DNA from: Mesorhizobium neociceri
GTDB lineage: Bacteria > Pseudomonadota > Alphaproteobacteria > Rhizobiales > Rhizobiaceae
Assembly (NCBI RefSeq): GCF_013520985.1
Contig: NZ_JACDTY010000002.1
Coordinates: forward strand, 1 to 64,000
Direction of reading: 5' to 3'
Length of the DNA: 64,000 bases
In this document: positions 1 to 9,004 of the stretch, one piece after another
Numbering within the stretch: position 1 is the first letter of the stretch
Layout: every line of letters starts with the position of its first letter
Position numbers and translations under genes: made by a program
The notes under the pieces: model-generated
What the model was told of the DNA's origin: nothing
What the model saw: only the letters and a program-made list of their open reading frames with translations
The model's database searches: none

Positions 1-364
1 GCGAGACCAGCGAGCGGAAGGCATGGAGCACGGGCGAATCACCGGCGTCGACTGCGATTCCGACTCTATGGACTCATTCGCACCGCCCGTGAATCCCGGC
101 ACCTGCACCAAATATGCGGAAGATCCCCAGATCGTCGCGCTACACCGACATGAAGCTCAAGGAGCAGCTCTGGCAAGGACCGACACGGCCGACATCGGGT
201 TGGGCCGCTACAAGCCCGACGACCAACCTCCTCACATTCCTGAAGAGCCTCTGATAATGCCGACCCAAAAGCCACAAATCGCCCGCATTCTTTGGCCTCC
301 CGGTCGCCACTTGGAATAATCCGGCACTCGGAGTTATGCAGTATTCCGAGTTCGGAATTAGCGG

Positions 365-558
365 CACACGTTTGCGGTGCGCGCGCTGCAAGGCATTCCG
401 GCGGATCGAAGCCGAAGCGGCGCGCATATGGCGGCTCTTGCGACCTACATGGGCCACGTCAACATCTATGCCACCTACTGGTAACTGGAGGCCACCGCCG
501 ACCTCATGCGCGACGTCGCCGCGGCCGGTGAAGGGTTCCTCACCGAAGGGAGGCAATC
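365..558 (+). pseudogene. Tyrosine recombinase, C-terminal remnant with in-frame stop
   Basis: Reading from 365 gives an integrase C-terminal signature: HTFAVRAL, the His and downstream Arg region of the catalytic core, then YMGHVNIYATYW with the second conserved Gly-His, then LEATADLMRDVAAAGEGFL. A TAA at 482-484 sits where homologues usually have Tyr between Trp and Leu, so the copy is dead. No start or N-terminal half is present. Scrambled, frame-shifted pieces that look like the end of another recombinase lie at about 135-260. Site-specific recombinases of this kind often occur in tandem in rhizobial islands. The family call is from motifs only. Confidence 0.6.
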
Positions 559-663
559 ATGCCGCCGATTGCTCCCCTCATCGAAGTGTTTCTCGATGAG
601 ACGCTCGCCAGCCAGCGGGGCGTCAGTCGGCGGCGCGACTCCTATGCCCTGAGCTTCCAGTTG
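559..663 (+). pseudogene. Second tyrosine recombinase, N-terminal fragment
   Basis: An ATG at 559 begins MPPIAPLIEVFLDETL followed by a region resembling the SAM-like N-terminal domain of integrases (QRGVSRRRDSYALSFQLL). It starts one codon past the end of the preceding recombinase remnant, as in tandem recombinase arrays. After about residue 35 the similarity stops abruptly, because the sequence becomes the antisense of a third recombinase fragment on the minus strand. It is a truncated remnant without catalytic residues. Confidence 0.5.
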
Positions 664-837
664 CTCGTTGGTCAGATAGACCTGGTAGGTCCGAATGTCC
701 TCGCGCCCGAGCAGGTCCAGCGACTTGCCGAAATAGCGACCGAACAGCGATACCTGCTGCAGATACGAGAGTTGGGTGTTGAGCGCGAGGTTGCGCACCT
801 GCATGTCCTCGCTTATGCGCTGGCGAAGGTGAGTCAT
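664..837 (-). pseudogene. Third tyrosine recombinase, N-terminal fragment
   Basis: From an ATG at 837 on the minus strand the product reads MTHLRQRISEDMQVRNLALN and continues through a phage-integrase N-terminal SAM-like domain (TQLSYLQQVSLFGRYFGKS, then a GREDIRTYQVYL segment). Coding similarity ends near 664, where it meets the plus-strand recombinase fragment head-on. In IS91-type elements a recombinase of this kind often precedes the transposase, and an IS91 transposase remnant lies nearby at 1000-1205. No catalytic domain remains. Confidence 0.6.
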
Positions 838-999
838 GACAAGCTCCTTTGTCCGATGGAATGGGCTGCAAGCAGCCACCCCATGCTCGCGCAGTTGGAG
901 CTCCTTTGCATGTATGTCCGGTGCCGCGAACGACGCGATCAGGACTGCGCCGTCGGTGCATATCCTCCTTGCCGCTCCGCGACGCGGAGCGGGTTAGTC

Positions 1000-1205
1000 C
1001 AATGCAGGTAACGGACGACGCCCATTACCTGCCGCCACCTGCCAGGGCCTGGCCCGCGCCCAGGGCCGAGCGGCATCCTGAGCTGCTGCTGCCGGTCCCA
1101 TACTTGCACGTGGTCTTCACCGTCCCGCCCAGATCGCTGAGATCGCCTTCCAGATCAAGGACGTTGGTCTATGCGATCCTGTTCAATGCCGCATCCGAAG
1201 CCTAG
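1000..1205 (+). pseudogene. IS91-family transposase remnant
   Basis: Across several plus-strand frames the segment carries pieces typical of IS91 (HUH, Y2) transposases: CQGLARAQ, PVPYLHVVFTVP, AEIAFQIKDV and VYAILFNAASEA, ending at a TAG at 1203-1205. These lie in different frames, so at least two frameshifts are present and neither the full zinc-binding region nor the catalytic tyrosines survive. It is a decayed piece only. Confidence 0.6.
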
Positions 1206-1383
1206 AGGATGGCGGCGGCCGATCCCGGGCATCGCGGAGAACGCTTGGCACGCGTTTTCGGTGCGCCAGACATATTGATCAATATGCGTGTGAGAAATAC
1301 AGGATCGGTATAGCCGATATGGCATTTAATCGGCTATCGAAGTAGTAGGCTTTGGTTGCAGCGTATCTTCGGCCAGGCAGCGA

Positions 1384-2442
1384 TTAGCGCGACCGATCGC
1401 CATCCGCCGAGAATTTACCAAGCGCTCGAAGGACCTCGGCGAGAGGTTCGAGCAGATGTGATGGGATATACTCGTCTACAAGGCCGTCCTCCAGTAGCGC
1501 GCGAGCAAGCGGAATGTTTCGCATCACGGGCACAGCGGTAGCGATCGCAGCGTCGATCATTCGCTGCGCCGTGAGATCGGTGCCAATTGCGCTGATCATG
1601 GGCAAGGAAGTTTGCCGCCCATCATAGTAAACTGCCACAGCAACATGCGTGGGGTTGGTGATCAAAACGGTCGCGCGGCGCGTTTGGTCGACCATTGCCT
1701 TGTTGAGCAACTCCATACGGAGTTGTTTCCGCTTCCGTATAATCTCGGGGTTGCCTACATTCTCTCTGAATTCTCGCAATACCTCATCCCTCGACATCAT
1801 ATTCTTCTTCACGAACAGCCAACGTTGCAATGCGAGGTCCGCGATTGTCACCGCTAGAAAAGTCATTGCCGTATAGATGGCGATACCGAGCAGCAAGCTA
1901 CCTGTCGCCGCGCGTAGGCAGGATGTCCCGCAACTCGGCGTCCAGACCAGCGCTTGCATACCGTCGCGCAACACCAGCAACAGTACCAAGCCAACCATCA
2001 GAACCTTTATAATCGACTTGCCCAGCTCAATAGCATTTCTCAGCGAAATGATGTTTTTGATGTTCTGACTGGGACTAAGTTTCTTCAGCGACGGCGCGAC
2101 GGCCCTGGGCGCGAACATCGGGCCATTCTGTACGATGTTGGCGCCCACGCCGATAACCAAAACTATGCCGATGAAGACCGCGAGAATACTTTGTAGTTCG
2201 GCAATATAGGACTTCCCAAGCTTTTGAGTGGCACTCAGCACGTCACCTTCAAGAAGCGGCAGAGGCAGCAGAATCATTGCTTCGAGCCGGTTTATCATTG
2301 AAGTCAAGGAGGCGAAGAACAGAGCGAAAAATGCGACGATCAGTGCCGCGGAGACAACTTCCTTGCTGTGCGCGACCTGCCCCTGTTTGCGTAGATCGCG
2401 CAGCCGTTTGGGAGTAGGCTTTTCGGTCTTTGGGCCGCTCAT
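1384..2442 (-). CDS. sctU: T3SS export apparatus switch protein SctU (YscU/RhcU)
   Basis: This is the inner-membrane export-gate component that switches substrate specificity after self-cleavage. The product of about 352 residues has the family layout: a basic N-terminus (SGPKTEKPTPKRLRDLRKQG), four hydrophobic segments in the first 215 residues, and a cytoplasmic domain with the autocleavage motif NPTH in the context LITNPTHVAVAVYYD. I chose the ATG at 2442 because it overlaps the TGA of sctT (ATGA), which signals translational coupling; an in-frame start nine bases upstream also exists. It is the last gene of the minus-strand operon P-Q-R-S-T-U, the order of the Yersinia virB operon. Length and motif suggest an intact gene. 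Confidence 0.95.
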   Translation of the reverse strand: MSGPKTEKPTPKRLRDLRKQGQVAHSKEVVSAALIVAFFALFFASLTSMINRLEAMILLPLPLLEGDVLSATQKLGKSYIAELQSILAVFIGIVLVIGVGANIVQNGPMFAPRAVAPSLKKLSPSQNIKNIISLRNAIELGKSIIKVLMVGLVLLLVLRDGMQALVWTPSCGTSCLRAATGSLLLGIAIYTAMTFLAVTIADLALQRWLFVKKNMMSRDEVLREFRENVGNPEIIRKRKQLRMELLNKAMVDQTRRATVLITNPTHVAVAVYYDGRQTSLPMISAIGTDLTAQRMIDAAIATAVPVMRNIPLARALLEDGLVDEYIPSHLLEPLAEVLRALGKFSADGDRSR

Positions 2443-3236
2443 GACAACCAATTGGTGATGAGGTTAAATATCGCAGCCGGTGACGGTACGTGCTTGTTGG
2501 CCTCTGCCAGAACGATCGTGAGCGAAAGAACTAAGAGCAGGATGCCCGCCGCGCTCTTAACCGGCATGGCGAGAAAGAAGACCTGCAGTTGTGGCGCGAA
2601 GCGGCTGATCAGTGCCAGACCCATTTCGCCGAGGAACATGGCAACAATGGCTGGACCGGCGAGAATCAACGTCAGCAGCATGACGACATCTGCGAGATGC
2701 AGGATCCCTGGGACAAATGCCGGACCGAATGCAGGTTGCAAGCTCCATAGAGGCCAGACAACATGCGAGCGATAGAGCGCTTCGATCAGCGAGGAGAAAT
2801 AGCCGGTAACGAACAGCCATGTGACAAAGAGCTGGGCGAGCAGGGTTCCGAGCGGCGAAATCTCATTGCCGCTCGCGGGGTTCAAGAGGCTCATCATCGC
2901 GGCGCCCCTTTGGTTGTCAATGAAAGTGCCCGCCGCCTCAACACCCCAGATGGTCGCGGCAATTGGCATTCCGAGTACGAGCCCTAGCAAGAGTTCCTTC
3001 AGCCCCAGGCCAAGGATCATCGTCACATGCAAGCTATCCAGGTTTGCTGGCCTAGTTGCCCAAGCATGCGCCATTATGGGGAGGCTCCATGCCATGATTG
3101 CGCCGTTGCGAGCTAGTCCTGTCACAACGCCGCGCCCCAGAATGGGTATGATCAGCATCATGCCTGTCGTACGCGCCATGGCAAGCGCAAGCACGATGAG
3201 GGCGCTCTGCAAGAGAGATGGATCAAGTGGCGACAT
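2439..3236 (-). CDS. sctT: T3SS export apparatus protein SctT (YscT/RhcT)
   Basis: A 265-residue, strongly hydrophobic protein of the SpaR/YscT/HrcT family, part of the SctRST export gate in the inner membrane. Several long transmembrane segments run from residue 10 to near the C-terminus, and family-typical stretches are visible (LGLKELLLGLVLGMP, then ATIWGVEAAGTFIDNQRGAA). Its TGA overlaps the ATG of sctU. A gap of about 98 bases separates it from sctS upstream, the only sizeable gap in this operon. Length is normal for the family and no lesion is seen. Confidence 0.95.
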   Translation of the reverse strand: MSPLDPSLLQSALIVLALAMARTTGMMLIIPILGRGVVTGLARNGAIMAWSLPIMAHAWATRPANLDSLHVTMILGLGLKELLLGLVLGMPIAATIWGVEAAGTFIDNQRGAAMMSLLNPASGNEISPLGTLLAQLFVTWLFVTGYFSSLIEALYRSHVVWPLWSLQPAFGPAFVPGILHLADVVMLLTLILAGPAIVAMFLGEMGLALISRFAPQLQVFFLAMPVKSAAGILLLVLSLTIVLAEANKHVPSPAAIFNLITNWLS

Positions 3237-3334
3237 GGAGCATCAGGCGAAATGGTTGAGAGTCGGTGCGATCGCTCTGGTACTTGCTGCGCAGTGGTCA
3301 TAGGCCGAAGGAGTATATTGTTGCACCCGTGAAA

Positions 3335-3598
3335 TCATATCGCGCCGATCTTGTCGAAAATATTGAGGGTATATCGGTACAGCTCTCCACTGAGCCAGCT
3401 CGCGGTCGCCACCAAAACTAGGCTCACGCATATCAGTTTCACCGCGAACGGAAGTGTCTGCTCTTGAACCTGAGTCAGGGCCTGCACCACACTGACGACC
3501 AGCCCTACTGCTGTAGCGACGACGATCGTAGGCGCCGACAGAACCAGCGTCAGTTTCAGGGCGTCGATGGCAATGTTGGCGAGAGTGGTGCTATTCAT
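3335..3598 (-). CDS. sctS: T3SS export apparatus protein SctS (YscS/RhcS)
   Basis: An 87-residue protein of the FliQ/SctS family with two transmembrane hairpins, residues about 12-38 and 50-72. It contains the usual PTIVVATAVGLVVSVVQALT segment, followed by QEQTLPFAVKL. It forms part of the SctRST export gate. The ATG at 3598 shares its A with the TGA of sctR (TGATG), so this start is preferred over the longer open frame, whose upstream part merely lies antisense within sctR. Length matches the family. Confidence 0.95.
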   Translation of the reverse strand: MNSTTLANIAIDALKLTLVLSAPTIVVATAVGLVVSVVQALTQVQEQTLPFAVKLICVSLVLVATASWLSGELYRYTLNIFDKIGAI

Positions 3599-4263
3599 CA
3601 CGTTGGTCCGGCATAGGACAGGACGAGACCGTGAATCAGGCGCTGCCATCCGTTCACGGCGACGAACAAGAACAGCTTGAACGGCAGGGATATCGCCATC
3701 GGCGAAACCATCATCATACCCATCGCCAGAAGGATATTCGAAATGAGGAGGTCGATGATGATGAAAGGGAGGAACAGAAGGAAACCTATCTTGAACGCGT
3801 CCGCCAGCTCGGATGTAATGAAGGCTGGGATCAAAATCATAAAGTCGTTTTCGGTCACCGAATCTGCGTCCGCTTCGCTCCACAATTCCCGTGTGGTTGC
3901 GGTGAAGAAATGTCGTTCTTGCTGCGACGTGTTCTTCAAGATGAACTTGCGAAATGGCTCTGTGGCGAGTGGTAACGTTTCGCTGAGCTCGTGAAAATTT
4001 TCGAATACAATCGCCTTTTGGCGCACTGCTTCATAGGCGTTCTTAGCCGCTGGCTGCATAATATATACGGAAAGCAGGATGGCGACTGCATTCAGGGCTA
4101 TGTTCGGCGGAATGTTTTGAACGCCGAGGGCATTGCGGATCAACCCGAACACGACCACCAACTTGACGTACGATGTGACAGTGACCGCGAGGAAGGGAAC
4201 GATGGCCATGGCGCCGATCAGGGCGATCAGGGCGACCGGATCAGGCAACCCGCTGTTCATCAC
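3598..4263 (-). CDS. sctR: T3SS export apparatus protein SctR (YscR/RhcR)
   Basis: A 221-residue member of the FliP/SctR family, the main subunit of the export gate. Visible family features are the N-terminal hydrophobic segment (ALIGAMAIVPFLAVTVTSYV followed by KLVVVF), the conserved region RNALGVQNIPPN, and the C-terminal segment LADAFKIGFLLFLPFIIIDLL with its trailing MGMMMVSP motif. The start ATG overlaps the sctQ stop (ATGA) and the stop overlaps the sctS start, so Q, R and S are translationally coupled. It looks intact. Confidence 0.96.
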   Translation of the reverse strand: MMNSGLPDPVALIALIGAMAIVPFLAVTVTSYVKLVVVFGLIRNALGVQNIPPNIALNAVAILLSVYIMQPAAKNAYEAVRQKAIVFENFHELSETLPLATEPFRKFILKNTSQQERHFFTATTRELWSEADADSVTENDFMILIPAFITSELADAFKIGFLLFLPFIIIDLLISNILLAMGMMMVSPMAISLPFKLFLFVAVNGWQRLIHGLVLSYAGPT

Positions 4264-5243
4264 TCGGCTCGTTCTAGACGCACATCCAGGATACGCACAC
4301 CTGTCCGATCGGCGATGCGCACCAACTCGCCGGCCGCGACCGTCTGGCGATTAACTCGCAAAGTGATGTTGGTGGTGGCGTCGAAGCCAAGATCCAGTAC
4401 TTGGCCCACAGCGAGCTCACGAAGCTGTTTGAGCGACATGGTGAGGCGTCCGACATCCACATCGACCGGGAGGTCGATGCCGTCCAATGTTTCCGGAGGA
4501 AGAGAATCTGGTCTATCCATTATGCGATCCACTGCTGAAAGGACTGTAAGGCGACCGTCCATGATCGAGGCGCGAAATCGTGAACTGCCTGAGAACCAAA
4601 GTAGAACGCTCATCGCGCCCTCACAGGCGATGGGTGAGACCTCGAGCAGGATGACGTCGCCCTGCGTCAGTGCCTGTAGTTCCGCCAAGGAAAGGCTCAC
4701 CCGAGCGACTATCAGGTCGAGAGAGATGGCAAGGTCGTCGGTCACTGCGCACATGACCGGCAGCGCACCGCAGCAGCCGGCGATCAATTCGAGGCCACCG
4801 GCATCGAATTCTACCAACCCGAGGAGTTTGTCCGGACGGTCCGGGCGAACAAGCCTAATCGCATGAGGAAACGTCCCCGCAATCTGAGACGAAGACCAGA
4901 TGGGCCGCTGACCGCACCATCGTTCCATCTGAATCCCGACATCGCGTAGGACGACGTCGAACAAGATTTCCCGTAAGGCGTCATCCATTGGAAGCGTCGT
5001 GATGTCTGGCCAGTGTCTCACCGCTATCGGCGGAAGGAGCATCGAGTCGATCGCCGTGCGGATATTGTGGCCGTGCAGGCGTATCATGACCCGGCGATAT
5101 TCCACCGGAAGATCCGGCAGTTTCGAACCGGCCATGACGGCTGCCACATCGACCCCAGCGAGACTGAAAACAGCTGGCAGGCGGGTAGCAAGAAGCGAAA
5201 TGGCGGCCGCCTCTCGTGGACTATAGCAAGGGAGATCGATCAC
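4260..5243 (-). CDS. sctQ: T3SS cytoplasmic ring protein SctQ (YscQ/RhcQ)
   Basis: A 327-residue protein when begun at the GTG at 5243, which overlaps the TGA of the upstream gene (GTGA). The longer open frame to 5414 only reads antisense-like sequence over that gene. SctQ forms the cytoplasmic sorting platform with the ATPase complex. The C-terminal 80 residues have the SpoA/FliN-type surface-presentation domain (DLPVDVDVGRLTMSLKQLRE, then LGFDATTNITLRVN). The middle is divergent, as usual in this family. Its partners SctN, SctL and SctK are not encoded in this window. Confidence 0.88.
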   Translation of the reverse strand: MIDLPCYSPREAAAISLLATRLPAVFSLAGVDVAAVMAGSKLPDLPVEYRRVMIRLHGHNIRTAIDSMLLPPIAVRHWPDITTLPMDDALREILFDVVLRDVGIQMERWCGQRPIWSSSQIAGTFPHAIRLVRPDRPDKLLGLVEFDAGGLELIAGCCGALPVMCAVTDDLAISLDLIVARVSLSLAELQALTQGDVILLEVSPIACEGAMSVLLWFSGSSRFRASIMDGRLTVLSAVDRIMDRPDSLPPETLDGIDLPVDVDVGRLTMSLKQLRELAVGQVLDLGFDATTNITLRVNRQTVAAGELVRIADRTGVRILDVRLERAE

Positions 5244-5938
5244 GAGCCCTTCTCGGCCAAATAGTGAAGAACCCGCTCCGGCCCGCGAGAGTCCCCATCG
5301 TTGCCCTGTTCCTCCGCGGAGCAGCGGGCACCTACCATCACCACGACCCGAATGCCGAGTCGATTCGACAAATCGCGCGCAAACGCATGGCCCTGGAACT
5401 GCTGCATTAGCCAAAGGCGCTCGGATTCGATGAATATTTGCACGGTATCGTGTCGGTAACTGATCGTCAGGCGCGAACCGCCGAGCAGTCCCCCGTGGAG
5501 CAGGATCTGCACCGTGCCGTCGCCGACATTGTTTCGGCGGAGCGAGATTCGATCAGCTATTGCCGTCGCCAATTGCGCGAGTTTGGCTGAGAGTGGCGCC
5601 GTCCCCTGCTCGGCCGCGTCCGGAATCTCTGGAGATGTTTTCACGATGGCGCTGCCCAGCAAGGGGGCACCGGGGAAGTAGAGCATGTTTTGACCAGTAG
5701 GCGCCTCGCTGCTGTGTTCTGCCGACTCAAGCTCGCGGTTGCCGAGACCCTTGCCTTGTGCGTTGTCGTATGACTTGCAACCATTGAAATTTGTCTCGTT
5801 GAGCATCTGCGAGAACCGCTCGATGTCGCCAAGCCGAGTGGACCACGGGGAAGAAGCTATCCCTGAGGGATGCGTGGAACTCTCATTCCGCCTAACGGCC
5901 AACATCGAGGCATCCCTCGCTAGTGCACGCCCTCGCAT
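5240..5938 (-). CDS. SctP-like T3SS needle-length/substrate-switch protein (Y4yJ position)
   Basis: About 232 residues from the ATG at 5938; a TTG five codons upstream is an alternative. The C-terminal half (residues about 120-215) resembles the compact substrate-switch domain of FliK/SctP/HpaP proteins: a run of alternating beta strands GTVQILLHGGLLGGSRLTIS and SYRHDTVQIFIESERL before a helix and RLGIRVVVMV. The N-terminal half is polar, low in complexity and unlike anything I recognise, which is normal for length-control proteins. It stands immediately upstream of sctQ and overlaps it, exactly where yscP sits in Yersinia and y4yJ in NGR234. Function is inferred mainly from position. Confidence 0.6.
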   Translation of the reverse strand: MRGRALARDASMLAVRRNESSTHPSGIASSPWSTRLGDIERFSQMLNETNFNGCKSYDNAQGKGLGNRELESAEHSSEAPTGQNMLYFPGAPLLGSAIVKTSPEIPDAAEQGTAPLSAKLAQLATAIADRISLRRNNVGDGTVQILLHGGLLGGSRLTISYRHDTVQIFIESERLWLMQQFQGHAFARDLSNRLGIRVVVMVGARCSAEEQGNDGDSRGPERVLHYLAEKGS

Positions 5939-7028
5939 CAGGTCGACGCTCAACGATTCCGACCACTGGCGAACTGCTTAACCCAATAGACATAGGCTTG
6001 AAGAAGCTCCTTGGGGCCATTTACGGTGTCGGCAGGGGTGCCTAGGAGAAGACCGAGTTCCGACACTCTCTTTGCATGCCACTAGGCCTAGTGAAATCAT
6101 TCAGTCACAGCGACACATGTCCCGAAATCACCCCACTCGCCGGGAAGGGGCGACCGCTGCTCATCGAGCTGTCGTTCTAAATTCTGCTCAACGCGGGTCC
6201 GACGCAAATACCGTGTCGATATTGCATCATCTGTCACAGCTATGAACGAGCTCCGAACTGCTGCGGTTCATGGACCCGACATGGGTGTTTAACGGACCTG
6301 GCGAGTGGGAATGCGAGAAGGAAATTCAGCTGCGATCTATGCTGGAGTTTGGGTGACGAGGCTGATCAGCGGCGCTCTGCGGCTTCGCTATGAGGTTAGG
6401 CAAATGATGTTGTCCTTTTAAATCGTCGCCACGTCATGGCCGCGGCCATGACCCAGCTTGAGGACCATGAGCCTGCGGGTTTGCATGAGCCTGCGGGTTT
6501 GGAAGATTGCGAGACGGTCCGGCGGCGTTTCCACCCGTTTCACCACGCTTTCGCCAAGAGGTCACTGCACGACAACGCTGGCTCGGCGGGTATTCCAGTT
6601 GCGCCAGTCCTCGGCCCCTTGCACCCCGCTCCGATCGAGCATTCCGCCGTGCTCGGGCCGATCAAGGCCAAGCCTTGCAGCGGGCGCGTAAAATGCTGCT
6701 AGGCTTGACTGCTTCAGGTACGATTCAACCCCATTCTAGTAAGTTTATATATGTAAGGGATATGACTATATAGCGATTGCGTATTTCTCGCACACTCACT
6801 GAATCGATATTCGTCTGCCGCACCGGAAATTAATGAGCGCTGTCGCGGGGACCCGTCGGGTAGATGGCACACCGCCCAGATGTAGCTTCGATTGAAGCAG
6901 GCAATTCAGTGACGAGGGAAACGTGATTTATGCAGCCTCGCATCACCTTGCAACAGAATCGCGAGTCGGTTCGCGGGATAGCGCGTACGTCGGCATATGC
7001 AGTGCGCTGGCGCTGACAATCCAGAAAA
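5939..7028. other. Divergent intergenic region between the two T3SS operons
   Basis: About 1.1 kb without a convincing gene. Both T3SS operons must be transcribed outward from here. An AT-rich stretch at about 6740-6790 could hold the plus-strand promoter. An imperfect direct repeat of GCATGAGCCTGCGGGTTTG type occurs at about 6466-6500. Open frames at 6436-6702 occur in overlapping frames, show no recognisable motifs and were not annotated. I found no remnant of sctN or sctO, the genes that normally precede sctP. Confidence 0.5.
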
Positions 7029-8207
7029 ATGTTGGTTGGGCGGATGCTCAAGCGAATCCTCGTCGTTCATACGGAGCCAAAAGGAATGTCTGACGCGATA
7101 GAGGCATTGGGGACGGCTTCTTTGCGTCTCGGCTCTGAAACTTCGGCAACCGAGGTCCCGACGCCAGTGGGCTCATGGCACGGTGAGGCTGTTCGCCTCG
7201 AGAGGCCCACACATGGGACGCTCTTGGAGCAGGCAAAGGAAGAGCTCACATTCACGTTTTCTGAGACGATGGAGTCGACGGGGCACGCCGAGCACAAATT
7301 CGAGGAAGAACGTGTAGCGCTGCCGCACAGCGTGATCGATGAGCTTGATGCCTATCTCGAACGGCTCCCGTTTTTTGACCGTGCCGAGTTGCAAGCGCTA
7401 TTGCACGACATCCGCAGCGGCGATTGTGCCGCGGAAGACATACTGCGCCAAGCTGGCCAGCGGTTCGCAGACCCCTCTTTTGCCTATGCGGCACTCGACC
7501 TAGCGGCGAGAGAGTTGCGACGTGAGGGTCTCGACGAGCTTGCGGCACGGACGGATGCTGGCAGAGCCCACCTCATAGCTACGCAAGGGATGGCTGTTCG
7601 TGCCGGGCTCAATATTTCCATGGTGGCATCTGAGGAAGCTCGAGGTGACAAGAAGGGCGCTGCAGAGCTGAGTGATTTCTATCGAGCCACGATCTCCAGC
7701 AATCCAGGACCGGTTCAGCTTTATAGGGGAATTCTCGAGAGGTTTGGGATTGGGGGCTTTCCTCGGCACATCAATTTTCTTACCCGCGCGCTCGGCCAGG
7801 ACATCGGTTCGGCTGGCCCATCAATCGAGCCTGCTCGGCTCCGTGAGATCCTCGGCGGATTGTCGGCGTTGCGAGTGCTGGACACTGTGCACGAATGCTG
7901 CGGGGAGATGGTCGAGTGGATCGGGCGACAAAGTAAGATAGTCATCACCGCTACCGAGGTGATGCAGGAATTATTGCCGCTCGTTGAGGATATCGTTCCT
8001 CATCCGTCGAAGGTCATTCCAATCCCGGAACGGCTCGGAATTCCTGCCGTTCAACTGGATGTGCAGATTTCGCTGCTGCGCGAATCACGAAAATTGCTCG
8101 CGATGATTCCGGTCGGAGTCTACAGCGACTTGGAGGCACGAAGAAGCACGTTGGAGGCAGTGCAGCAAGCGATGGACATCCGCATTGGACAGGAAGAGAG
8201 CGCATGA
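7029..8207 (+). CDS. sctW: T3SS gatekeeper SctW (YopN-TyeA fusion, HrpJ domain)
   Basis: A 392-residue protein of the YopN/InvE/HrpJ gatekeeper family, which plugs the export gate and orders secretion of translocators before effectors. The N-terminal part has a helical HrpJ-like region (about 95-260) and the C-terminal 100 residues correspond to TyeA (RLREILGGLSALRVLDTVHE, then LLPLVEDIVPHPSKV), so it is a natural YopN-TyeA fusion as in many non-Yersinia systems. The start is uncertain: in-frame ATGs at 7029, 7047 and 7086 all lack a strong, well-spaced ribosome site. The next gene overlaps its stop, and it heads the operon W-SycN-X-Y-V-D-E-F. Confidence 0.82.
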   Translation: MLVGRMLKRILVVHTEPKGMSDAIEALGTASLRLGSETSATEVPTPVGSWHGEAVRLERPTHGTLLEQAKEELTFTFSETMESTGHAEHKFEEERVALPHSVIDELDAYLERLPFFDRAELQALLHDIRSGDCAAEDILRQAGQRFADPSFAYAALDLAARELRREGLDELAARTDAGRAHLIATQGMAVRAGLNISMVASEEARGDKKGAAELSDFYRATISSNPGPVQLYRGILERFGIGGFPRHINFLTRALGQDIGSAGPSIEPARLREILGGLSALRVLDTVHECCGEMVEWIGRQSKIVITATEVMQELLPLVEDIVPHPSKVIPIPERLGIPAVQLDVQISLLRESRKLLAMIPVGVYSDLEARRSTLEAVQQAMDIRIGQEESA

Positions 8208-8566
8208 GCGCGGAGGCTGCTGCTCAGGCCTTTTGCTCGACGATGGGACTTCCTCCGCAGCCTCTTCCATTGACTCTGAGTTTGGAGCGTTCGGGCAATC
8301 TCCACATGGAAAGTCGCGAAGGCTCTTTCATAATGTACTTAACGCGTGCCATGCCGCTTCACCGCAAGGGGGCTGCCGCCGCCGCTCTCGGAGCCGTGCA
8401 CCCGGATCGTGCGCTACCGTTCATGGTGCACGTCGCCTTCTACGGCGAAGCGCTGCTGGTCCTGCTGATTCGTATGACTGAGGAGGGCATTGATCTGCCA
8501 ACTCTGGAAACCGCGGCGCAGATACTCGTACGGCTCGTCGGTGAAATTGATGCGGCACTGGAGTGA
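8204..8566 (+). CDS. SycN-like T3SS chaperone (CesT/SycE fold)
   Basis: A 120-residue protein with the mixed alpha-beta pattern of class I T3SS chaperones: an N-terminal helix (AEAAAQAFCSTMGLP), strands around SLTLSLERSGNLHM and FIMYLTRAMP, a central segment (PFMVHVAFYGEALLVLLIRM) and a C-terminal helix. Its ATG overlaps the sctW stop (ATGA). In Yersinia the equivalent slot between tyeA and yscX is sycN, the chaperone of YopN. The assignment therefore rests on size, fold pattern and synteny; sequence similarity to SycN is weak by eye. Confidence 0.65.
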   Translation: MSAEAAAQAFCSTMGLPPQPLPLTLSLERSGNLHMESREGSFIMYLTRAMPLHRKGAAAAALGAVHPDRALPFMVHVAFYGEALLVLLIRMTEEGIDLPTLETAAQILVRLVGEIDAALE

Positions 8567-9000
8567 CCATGAGCAGCATCGCTTCTGAAAGCTTAACTTT
8601 TTTAGCTCAATCCCCCGCTGGATTGGCGGAACCGCGGCAATTCGAACCGGGCGCTGGTGGTCTTATCCGGACAGAACCTGTTGTACCGCTGCTGGCCGCT
8701 CGCGGCGCGCCGGTACCGGATACTCGGCCAGCTTTGCAATTCGATCTGCTATATGACGCCCCCTCCCTCGACGACCTGATGATCGCTGCTTTTGCTCCCC
8801 CGATCGTTGATCCCTCAATCCTCCAATTTGCGAACTACGCTGCGACGCTGGAGGCCACACACGTCCTGCTAGCCAATTTGGCGGCGCAAGCCGGGAATTC
8901 TGATCGCGCCGTCTTCCGCGGCGCGCTTTCGGTCCTCGATCAGGCGCGATGTGACCGTCTTGTCTTCGACAACGCCTGCCGCGCTCTGATGCGAGGATAA
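8563..9000 (+). CDS. sctX: SctX (YscX-like early T3SS substrate)
   Basis: About 143-145 residues; a GTG at 8563 overlaps the previous stop (GTGA) and an ATG follows at 8569. The N-terminal third is disordered and proline-rich. The C-terminal half aligns by eye with YscX: an FDLLYDAPSLDDL stretch matching the LYP..LWDF region, then LEATHVLLANL and LDQARCDRLVFDNACRALM, which match the two C-terminal helices that bind YscY. YscX is exported early and is found only in Ysc-type systems as far as I know. Its position directly before a YscY-like gene and sctV reproduces the Yersinia order, which is the strongest support. Confidence 0.68.
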   Translation: MTMSSIASESLTFLAQSPAGLAEPRQFEPGAGGLIRTEPVVPLLAARGAPVPDTRPALQFDLLYDAPSLDDLMIAAFAPPIVDPSILQFANYAATLEATHVLLANLAAQAGNSDRAVFRGALSVLDQARCDRLVFDNACRALMRG

Positions 9001-9004
9001 TCTG

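Noticed and set aside
1236..1262. Sigma-54-like TGGCAC-GCGTT-TTCG string
   Set aside because: The -12 half is TTCG rather than TTGC and no gene starts downstream on that strand.
5240..5414. Longer N-terminus for sctQ (384 residues)
   Set aside because: The extra 57 residues overlap the upstream gene out of frame and have no family similarity; a GTG at 5243 overlaps the upstream stop and gives normal length.
6436..6773. Overlapping small ORFs between the divergent T3SS operons as sctO or chaperone candidates
   Set aside because: They overlap in different frames, contain a short direct repeat and lack coiled-coil or chaperone patterns.
1288..6795. Inverted GTGTG-AGAAATAC type strings near 1288 and 6780 as shared regulatory sites
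   Set aside because: The first lies downstream of sctU rather than at a promoter, and the match is short and imperfect.
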